From: an uncultured Clostridia bacterium
GTDB taxonomy: Bacteria > Bacillota > Clostridia > Oscillospirales > CAG-272
Direction of reading: 5' to 3'
DNA: 14,303 nt
NCBI GenBank assembly: GCA_947624945.1
Contig: CANQMJ010000058.1
Span: 1 to 14,303, forward strand
Part shown: positions 6,301 through 14,303 of the stretch, in pieces
How the letters are laid out: each line of letters opens with the position of its first letter
Numbering within the stretch: the stretch's first letter is position 1
Notes under the pieces: model-generated
What the model was told of the DNA's origin: nothing
Database searches by the model: none
Seen by the model: only the letters and a program-made list of their open reading frames with translations
Translations under genes and position numbers: made by a program

Positions 6301-7182
6301 GATTGGATGGCGGACGGAACGCATCACTGGCGCGAATGCGCGTGCGGCGACGAGTCCGAAAGAGCAGCGCATACATTTGAAAACGGCAAATGCACCGTCT
6401 GCGGTGCGTCCGACCCGAATTATACGGTCGGCGACGTCCTCATTGACAACGATGTCACGCTGACACCGGAGGAAAACAAGGAACACTACGCGGGACTCAA
6501 ACTCGTTGTAGAGGATGTAGAAAAGACCGATGCGAAGTATGCGGAAGTTGAGGCAACAGTCGGCAAGAAGTTTGAAGAATACGTGCCGTTCGATATCACG
6601 CTCAAAAACAAGGCGGACGGCAGTGAAGCTCAGCCGAACGGCAAGATCACGGTAACGATACCCGTGCCGGCCGGATGGAAAGCGGAGGAAACGTCCGTTT
6701 ACCATGTGAGCGGCGATAAAACGGAAAAGATCGATGTAAAAGTGAGCGGCGACGGCGCGCATGTGGTGTTCACGACGGATCATCTGAGCATTTACGTGCT
6801 CGTGAATACGTCTACGGAGATAACAGAGCCCGATCCGGTGCCGCCGACACAGGAAACGACGGACCCTGCCGATACGACGAAGGAACCTGACGAGACGACG
6901 AAGGAACCGGATGACACAACGGCGACACCTGCCGATACAGCGGCAAAGCCCGCCGAAACAACGGCGGCACCCACCGAAACTACTGCAGCTCCCACCGAAA
7001 CAACGGCAGCGCCGGCTGAAACGACGACGAAGCCCGCAGAGACAACGGGTGCGCCCGAACCGACAAAGCCGCCTGTGACAGGCGAGACGTTCAACGTCAC
7101 AGCTGTGTGCGTCATGCTCGTCGTTGCGTCTCTAAGCGGAGTGTGCGCGACTGTCGGCGCGAAGCGCGGACGCAAAAACTAA
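3316..7182 (+). CDS. Large sortase-anchored surface protein with about 27 Cys-knuckle modules (1288 aa)
   Basis: Paralogue of the upstream gene, 21 bases downstream; GAGAAAGG overlaps the upstream stop and AGGT lies 7 bases before the ATG. Residues 1-29 are a signal peptide (VGA before Glu30). Residues about 36-155 are a beta-rich, Gly/Thr-rich region I do not recognise. Residues about 160-1030 contain some 27 cysteine knuckles: 17 CxxC, 6 CxxxxC (such as CTNPGC, CSNEGC) and 4 CxC (CVC, CSC, CKC, CAC), separated by His-rich segments. The part from 671 to 1030 is a tandem pair of similar super-repeats. Residues about 1039-1166 are the same beta-rich domain as in the upstream protein, ending LSIYVLVN. 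A Thr/Pro/Glu stalk (about 1167-1250) follows, then PPVTG at 1252-1256, a hydrophobic span and KRGRKN, a non-canonical sorting signal. An adhesin or metal-binding scaffold role is possible; no ligand is evident. Confidence 0.85.
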   Translation: MKKNIAIKIFSAIVLAAAMALIGVIAVGAETVNAEAGPEIAVVPEIVSTPEGSSFSSSLVQPGDGKYCGKVTVYVTGCTADKISYTVDGAETKPGSSVFEISGTGYTGEKVVVTAGGATCEFTLYKGHILGGRNTKGNFGGDSCSGKNGENTSVGTINTCQFCGGLYVDKKLPDMTDQGVAGPHSFVETVKTSCDGTTKYTINKCSTCGYIKVETEGTDEGADHEWKGSITYGCDSVIMTYEECTKCGAVRNVKAYTPVGHMVSESKVTYKYENDDCTKDGKKIETCMKCGVTFEINISGNADHKFNEKAVSVTEEATCENPGKGTVKCTNPGCKVTQEREIPTVGHKYEAEVTKEPLCTEDGIMTYTCSVCGDTYTEPIPKVEGNGTGSHSLRSVGGTPATCDKEGSVTYKCEYCPYEETETVEKTEHRYKSTGDCTAARVCEVCGATAEPLATEHNFDEYMVVGGGYHKVSCSNEGCNKFKTEKCYPANDDHDCTTDDRCVCGNIVVQKKSSHQTDTFLTSYEPVNETQHNIICGREGCNQVIDTRNHFWGNAADGTENTCIRCGYVKTDTHEHEYVPNHDDTEHWMECKICHLVEAGTRKPHDAVPSGARDCTVAVVCSCGYVTVPAQSTHAWCGEWHDHGETHYQHCTNPGCAVLNEFDHTPEPDDHNCTTPLICSLCKHVIVEAASDHSWSADAKAHDGEYHTLKCSVDGCHAEKLEKHTAGIAATCNSQAECITCHSKFGDVDKKNHTGGTEIRDAKPATTESEGYTGDKYCVGCGAKLEEGTVIEKLTEEHVHVYDGYEYDADGHWAVCKCGEKDPSGEKAPHEYGVYTNNGATHSRTCTVCGEVDDEPHEHGEAVHDCTKAILCADCGAIIEEAQTSHNFTGRVVGTAAGHTVACVNPNCDVTTDVTPHTGGSASCTSGAHCEICGVEYTEKDASHHTGGTELRDHKDATTTEEGYTGDTYCLGCGEIISKGTAIEKLPEDHEHAFGDWMADGTHHWRECACGDESERAAHTFENGKCTVCGASDPNYTVGDVLIDNDVTLTPEENKEHYAGLKLVVEDVEKTDAKYAEVEATVGKKFEEYVPFDITLKNKADGSEAQPNGKITVTIPVPAGWKAEETSVYHVSGDKTEKIDVKVSGDGAHVVFTTDHLSIYVLVNTSTEITEPDPVPPTQETTDPADTTKEPDETTKEPDDTTATPADTAAKPAETTAAPTETTAAPTETTAAPAETTTKPAETTGAPEPTKPPVTGETFNVTAVCVMLVVASLSGVCATVGAKRGRKN
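5320..6405 (+). repeat. Tandem super-repeat of Cys-knuckle modules within the large surface protein
   Basis: Block 1 (residues about 671-863) and block 2 (about 864-1030) have the same order of modules: H-x-C...CxxC, H...CxxxxC, C...CxxC, a conserved HTGGTE(I/L)RD...GYTGD(K/T)YC(V/L)GCG segment, GT-x-IEKL, an HW...CxC module, then a final CTVCG. The similarity is clear by eye at protein level, while the DNA has diverged, so the duplication is not recent. Confidence 0.75.
6955..7044 (+). repeat. Imperfect 21-bp repeat coding AAPTETT-type units in the stalk
   Basis: Three consecutive 7-residue units (AAPTETT, AAPTETT, AAPAETT), flanked by AAKPAETT-like and TKPAETT variants, form the wall-proximal stalk of the large protein. 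The unit is one residue longer than the AAPETT unit of the paralogue, so the two stalks expanded separately. Confidence 0.7.
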
Positions 7183-7215
7183 AACAGTGATCTGACGGTA
7201 TGCGTTAGGTCGGCA

Positions 7216-7251
7216 TCATCCCCCGCCTTGCGGCGGGGGATGAACATTTTT
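7216..7251 (+). terminator. Intrinsic terminator of the surface-protein operon
   Basis: A 12-bp stem (7216-7227 with 7232-7243) is very GC-rich, with five consecutive C-G pairs and loop TTGC. TTTTT follows at 7247-7251. It lies 34 bases after the stop of the large surface gene. Confidence 0.92.
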
Positions 7252-7292
7252 ATATGAATTTTTCATTTTTACGTGCGGACGGCGCGATTTTG

Positions 7293-7301
7293 TGTTACAA
7301 T
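7293..7301 (+). promoter_or_regulatory. Probable thioredoxin promoter (extended -10)
   Basis: TG at 7293-7294, one base before TACAAT (7296-7301), makes an extended -10. The matching -35 position (7273-7278, GTGCGG) is poor. An AT-rich stretch lies upstream. A promoter is expected here because a strong terminator precedes and the thioredoxin gene follows. Confidence 0.5.
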
Positions 7302-7314
7302 ATATTTATCAAAT

Positions 7315-7323
7315 AGGAAAGGA
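7315..7323 (+). promoter_or_regulatory. Ribosome-binding site fixing the thioredoxin start
   Basis: AGGAAAGGA ends 9 bases before ATG 7333. The in-frame codon at 7273 lies upstream of the predicted -10 box and would add 20 residues that do not look like thioredoxin, so 7333 is preferred. Confidence 0.8.
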
Positions 7324-7332
7324 CGAGATAAT

Positions 7333-7644
7333 ATGGCAGCAGTAAAAGTAACGAGCGCGAATTATGACGCGGAGGTGGCATCGTCGCAGGTGCCGGTGCT
7401 CATCGACTTCTGGGCGACGTGGTGCGGTCCGTGCCGCATGATGACGCCCGTCGTGGAGGAGATAGCGGACGAGGCGGAAGGGAAGTATAAGGTGTGCTCC
7501 GTCAACATAGACGAGGAGCCCGAGCTGTCGGTGAAGTTCGGTGTGACGGCGATACCGACATTCGTCGCGGTGAAAAACGGCGAAGTTGCGGGTCGTACCG
7601 TCGGCGTGAGCGAGAAGGAAGAGCTTCTCTCGCTTCTTGCATGA
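7333..7644 (+). CDS. trxA: Thioredoxin
   Basis: 103 residues, the usual length for bacterial Trx, cytoplasmic. The active site WCGPC places the redox cysteines at 31 and 34. Asp25 (buried acid), Pro39 and the cis-proline in AIPT (Pro75) are all present, as is the ending GVSEKEELLSLL. It reduces protein disulfides, taking electrons from thioredoxin reductase, which is not in this window. It has its own promoter and terminator, so it appears monocistronic. Its neighbours are very Cys-rich secreted proteins, but without a signal peptide it should not act on them outside the cell, and the adjacency may be accidental. Confidence 0.95.
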   Translation: MAAVKVTSANYDAEVASSQVPVLIDFWATWCGPCRMMTPVVEEIADEAEGKYKVCSVNIDEEPELSVKFGVTAIPTFVAVKNGEVAGRTVGVSEKEELLSLLA

Positions 7645-7667
7645 CGGTAACGCATAAAAACGAGCGG

Positions 7668-7697
7668 AAATGCGGGCCCTTGCGGGTCCGCATTTTT
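7668..7697 (+). terminator. Intrinsic terminator after thioredoxin
   Basis: A 12-bp stem (7668-7679 with 7684-7695, one G-T pair) encloses loop TTGC, the same tetraloop as the terminator at 7216. TTTTT runs through 7693-7697. Three A at the base of the stem may also allow weak function on the other strand. Confidence 0.9.
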
Positions 7698-7711
7698 GCG
7701 TCACTGCGGCT

Positions 7712-7755
7712 AAAAAATTTACAAAAAATTTACATGTAAAAAATCTGTAAATTTT
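7712..7755. promoter_or_regulatory. Symmetric cluster of four TTTACA/TGTAAA half-sites upstream of rpoB
   Basis: TTTACA occurs at 7718-7723 and 7729-7734; its complement TGTAAA occurs at 7735-7740 and 7746-7751. All four are arranged about one dyad centre (between 7734 and 7735), with 11 bases between like half-sites, about one helical turn. The inner pair forms the perfect 12-bp palindrome TTTACATGTAAA. The outer pair extends to AAAATTTACA/TGTAAATTTT. Runs of six A at 7712, 7723 and 7738 may also bend the DNA. It sits about 67-110 bases before the rpoB -35 box. A regulator site is inferred; no known operator family is assigned. Confidence 0.5.
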
Positions 7756-7821
7756 AATGCGAGTTGCTGCGCGGATGAGGCAAAAATCCGAACAAAAAGG
7801 AATTATTTTTAAGGATACTTC

Positions 7822-7850
7822 TTGACAATCGGTGCCGTATATGGTAAGAT
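7822..7850 (+). promoter_or_regulatory. Strong rpoBC promoter
   Basis: TTGACA (7822-7827) and TAAGAT (7845-7850) are separated by the ideal 17 bases. TGG directly before the -10 makes it an extended -10. AT-rich GAATTATTTTTAA lies upstream as a possible UP element. Transcription should start near 7857, giving a leader of about 134 nt. Confidence 0.85.
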
Positions 7851-7856
7851 AATAAA

Positions 7857-7990
7857 CTGCGTATATAGCGCGACAAAGCTAACTTTATTACTATATACCC
7901 GCGGCAAAACGACGGAACAGACGCAATTTTTGCGCCCCGATTTCGTGCAAAACGCCGCGGAGAGCGAAAGTGAAGGAGTGACAGACCAAG
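7857..7990 (+). promoter_or_regulatory. Structured 5' leader of rpoB
   Basis: GTATATAG (7861-7868) can pair with CTATATAC (7891-7898). CCGCGGC (7899-7905) can pair with GCCGCGG (7954-7960), enclosing the small hairpin CGCAA/TTGCG (7922-7934). The sequence GCAAAACG occurs twice, next to each arm of the long-range stem. AAGGAG (7973-7978) is 12 bases before ATG 7991, a rather long spacing. No T-run follows a stem, so an attenuator is not evident. No known leader family was recognised. Confidence 0.4.
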
Positions 7991-11884
<3,894 letters not shown>

Positions 11885-11912
11885 CGCGAAGAACTGGGAA
11901 GGGCTGCAATAA

Positions 11913-14303
11913 ATGGAAGAAAGAAATACTTTTGATTCTATAAAGATCGGACTTGCATCTCCCGAAATGATACGCGCATGGTCGTACGGCGAGGTCAAAA
12001 AGCCCGAGACTATAAACTACCGCACGCTCAAGGCGGAGCGGGATGGACTTTTCTGCGAGCGCATATTCGGGCCGACGAAGGACTGGGAATGTCTGTGCGG
12101 CAAATATAAGCGCATACGCTACAAGGGCAAGATATGCGAGAAGTGCGGCGTCGAGGTCACGACGAAGAAGGTCAGACGCGAGAGGATGGGACACATCGAG
12201 CTCGCGGCGCCCGTATCGCACATCTGGTATTTCCGCGCTATCCCGTCGAGAATGGGACTCTTGCTCGACATTACGCCCCATAACCTCGAAAAGGTGCTCT
12301 ACTTCGCAAGCTACATCGTCATCGACCCGGGCAACACGCCGCTCGAGAAGAAGGAGATACTGACCGACGCGAAGTACCGCGAATACTACGATAAATACGA
12401 AGACGACTTCCGCGTCGGAATGGGCGCGGAGGCGATAAAGGAGCTTCTTGCCGAGATCGACATCGACGCTTTGGCGGAGGAGCTCAAAGAGGAGCTCGTA
12501 AACGCGACGGGTCAGAAGAAGGTGCGCATCATAAAGCGCCTCGAGGTGGTCGAAGCGTTCCGCAAGTCGGGCAACCGTCCCGAGTGGATGATACTCGACT
12601 GCGTGCCGGTCATACCGCCCGAGATACGCCCGATGGTACAGCTCGACGGCGGTGCGTTCGCGTCGTCGGACCTCAACGACCTTTACCGCAGAGTCATAAA
12701 CAGAAACAACCGCTTAAAGAAGCTGCTCGAGATGCGCACGCCGGACATCATCGTCCGCAACGAGAAGCGCATGCTGCAGGAGGCCGTCGACGCGCTCATC
12801 GACAACGGCAGACGCGGCAAGCCCGTCACGGGTCCGTCGAACAGACCGCTAAAGAGCCTTTCGGAGATGCTGCGCGGCAAGCAGGGACGTTTCCGTCAGA
12901 ACCTGCTCGGCAAACGCGTCGACTATTCGGGACGTTCCGTTATAGTCGTCGGACCGAGCCTTAAGATATATCAGTGCGGTCTGCCGAAGGAGATGGCGCT
13001 CGAGCTCTTCAAGCCGTTCGTCATGAAGCGTCTCGTCGAGACGCAGAAGGCGTCCAACATCAAAGAGGCGAAGAAGAAGGTAGACAAGTCGTATCCCGAG
13101 GTATGGGACGCGCTCGAAAACGTCATAACGGAACACCCGGTGCTCTTAAACCGCGCGCCGACACTTCACAGACTGTCGATACAGGCGTTCGAGCCCGTGC
13201 TCGTCGAGGGCAAGGCGATAAAGCTGCACCCGCTCGTCTGCAAGGCGTTCAACGCCGACTTCGACGGCGACCAGATGCCGATACACGTTCCGCTTTCGGC
13301 GGAGGCGCAGGCTGAGGCGAGATTCCTCATGCTGTCGGCGAACAACCTCTTAAAACCCGCGGACGGCAAGGCAGTTACGGTCCCGTCGCAGGACATGGTC
13401 ATAGGCAACTTCTATCTTACGATGGATAAGCCGGGCGAGCCCGGAGAGGGCAAGGTGTTCCGCAACTTCGACGAGGCGATGATGGCGTACGAGAACCATG
13501 TCCTCGGCATACACGCGCCGATAAAGGTGCGCGTATTCAAGGAGCGCGACGGAAAAACGGAGTCGAAGATAATCGACGCGACGCTCGGACGGCTCATATT
13601 CAATAACGCCGTTCCGCAGGATCTCGGCTACGTCGACAGATCCGACCCCGAGAAATACTTCGACCTCGAGATAACTGAGGCGATGACGTCGAAGAAGCTG
13701 TCGGGCATCATAGACGCGTGCATCAAGAAGCACGGCTTCGCGGTGACGGCGCGCATGCTCGACGACATAAAGAGCATAGGCTTCAAGTATTCGACAAAGG
13801 CGTCCATCTCGATATCGGTCGCCGACATAACGGTGCCGGAGGAGAAGTATAAGCTCGTCGCGGAAGCGGAGAAGAAGATAGAGAACATCAACCGCCACTT
13901 CTCGCGAGGCGAACTGTCCGAGGACGAGAGATATTCGAGCGTCATCGCCGTATGGCGTCAGACGACGAACGACGTCGTCGAATCGCTGCAGAAGAATTTC
14001 AACAAGTTCAACGCGATAAAGATAATGATGGACTCGGGCGCTCGAGGCAACATCACGCAGATGAGACAGCTCGCCGGAATGCGCGGACTCATGTTCGCGA
14101 CGAACGGCCGTACGCAGGAGCTCCCCATCAAGTCCAACTTCCGCGAAGGTCTTAATATACTCGAATACTTCATGGGCGCACGAAGCTCGCGCAAATCGCT
14201 GTCCGATACGGCTCTCCGTACCGCCGACTCCGGTTACCTTACGCGCCGTCTCGTCGACGTCGCGCAGGACGTCATAATCCGCGAGGACGACTGCGGCTCC
14301 CGC
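11913..14303 (+). CDS. rpoC: DNA-directed RNA polymerase beta-prime subunit (first 797 residues, 3' end outside window)
   Basis: The frame is open from ATG 11913 to the window end; GGGAAGGG (11896-11903) sits 9 bases upstream. The N-terminal zinc-binding domain has Cys60, Cys62, Cys75 and Cys78. Switch-2/rudder motifs follow (RGKQGRFRQNLLGKRVDYSGR, abbreviated here). The catalytic loop NADFDGDQ is at 447-454, with Asp449, 451 and 453 holding the active-site Mg. The usual AVHVPL after it reads PIHVPL. The secondary-channel and F-loop region continues to the bridge helix (about 750-785). Its N-terminal hinge is unusual: MGARSSRKSLSD at 754-765 stands where bacteria normally have ISTHGARKGLAD, while SGYLTRRLVDVAQD is normal. 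The trigger loop lies beyond the window. It is cotranscribed with rpoB. Confidence 0.97.
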   Translation, partial: MEERNTFDSIKIGLASPEMIRAWSYGEVKKPETINYRTLKAERDGLFCERIFGPTKDWECLCGKYKRIRYKGKICEKCGVEVTTKKVRRERMGHIELAAPVSHIWYFRAIPSRMGLLLDITPHNLEKVLYFASYIVIDPGNTPLEKKEILTDAKYREYYDKYEDDFRVGMGAEAIKELLAEIDIDALAEELKEELVNATGQKKVRIIKRLEVVEAFRKSGNRPEWMILDCVPVIPPEIRPMVQLDGGAFASSDLNDLYRRVINRNNRLKKLLEMRTPDIIVRNEKRMLQEAVDALIDNGRRGKPVTGPSNRPLKSLSEMLRGKQGRFRQNLLGKRVDYSGRSVIVVGPSLKIYQCGLPKEMALELFKPFVMKRLVETQKASNIKEAKKKVDKSYPEVWDALENVITEHPVLLNRAPTLHRLSIQAFEPVLVEGKAIKLHPLVCKAFNADFDGDQMPIHVPLSAEAQAEARFLMLSANNLLKPADGKAVTVPSQDMVIGNFYLTMDKPGEPGEGKVFRNFDEAMMAYENHVLGIHAPIKVRVFKERDGKTESKIIDATLGRLIFNNAVPQDLGYVDRSDPEKYFDLEITEAMTSKKLSGIIDACIKKHGFAVTARMLDDIKSIGFKYSTKASISISVADITVPEEKYKLVAEAEKKIENINRHFSRGELSEDERYSSVIAVWRQTTNDVVESLQKNFNKFNAIKIMMDSGARGNITQMRQLAGMRGLMFATNGRTQELPIKSNFREGLNILEYFMGARSSRKSLSDTALRTADSGYLTRRLVDVAQDVIIREDDCGSR

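Noticed and set aside
7273..7332. Upstream start for thioredoxin
   Set aside because: Lies before the predicted -10 box; AGGAAAGGA supports ATG 7333 and the usual Trx length.
7333..7644. Thioredoxin as a functional partner of the Cys-rich surface proteins
   Set aside because: It has no signal peptide and its own promoter and terminator; adjacency alone is weak evidence.
12043..12964. Short + strand frames inside rpoC as signs of a frameshift
   Set aside because: The main frame from 11913 stays open and conserved to the window end; the others are Arg-rich shadows.

Overview
The window looks like a chromosomal piece of an anaerobic, Gram-positive gut-type bacterium of class Clostridia, probably within the Oscillospirales and relatives. 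This is inferred from three things: the RpoB/RpoC sequences (Firmicutes-type, with a C3 zinc-binding head and no proteobacterial inserts), two sortase-type surface proteins with Cys-knuckle repeats and Thr/Pro/Glu stalks, and an intergenic palindrome style common in that group. GC looks mid-50s by eye (not computed). All supported genes are on the + strand, and coding density is high.

Layout. (1) Positions 1-990: the tail of a short-chain dehydrogenase of the gluconate 5-dehydrogenase/KduD/DhuD type, then an RpiB/LacA/LacB-family isomerase. This pairing matches the DhuD + DhuI pair that processes unsaturated uronates released from pectin or glycosaminoglycans. A compound palindrome lies between them. 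(2) Positions 991-7251: a two-gene surface-protein operon. Its promoter carries nine consecutive G between the -35 and -10 boxes, and its leader is about 158 nt with a short reading frame and a hairpin beside the ribosome-binding site. The two paralogues (673 and 1288 aa) share the same plan: signal peptide, many Cys-knuckle/His modules, a beta-rich domain, a Thr/Pro/Glu stalk and a non-canonical xPxTG sorting signal. A strong intrinsic terminator closes the unit. (3) Positions 7252-7697: a stand-alone thioredoxin gene with its own promoter and terminator. (4) Positions 7698-14303: rpoB and the first 797 codons of rpoC. They are driven by a near-consensus promoter preceded by a dyad of four TTTACA/TGTAAA half-sites and followed by a structured 134-nt leader. 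The usual upstream ribosomal protein genes (rplJ-rplL) are absent.

The most notable points are: the G9 promoter, which suggests phase-variable display of the two surface proteins; the symmetric four-half-site element upstream of rpoB; and a strongly altered bridge-helix N-terminal hinge in RpoC, where the near-universal bacterial ISTHGARKG reads MGARSSRKS. RpoB also has an insertion of roughly 54 residues and unusual residues in the rifampicin pocket. Comparisons with E. coli and B. subtilis RNA polymerase are from memory; no alignments or searches were run.
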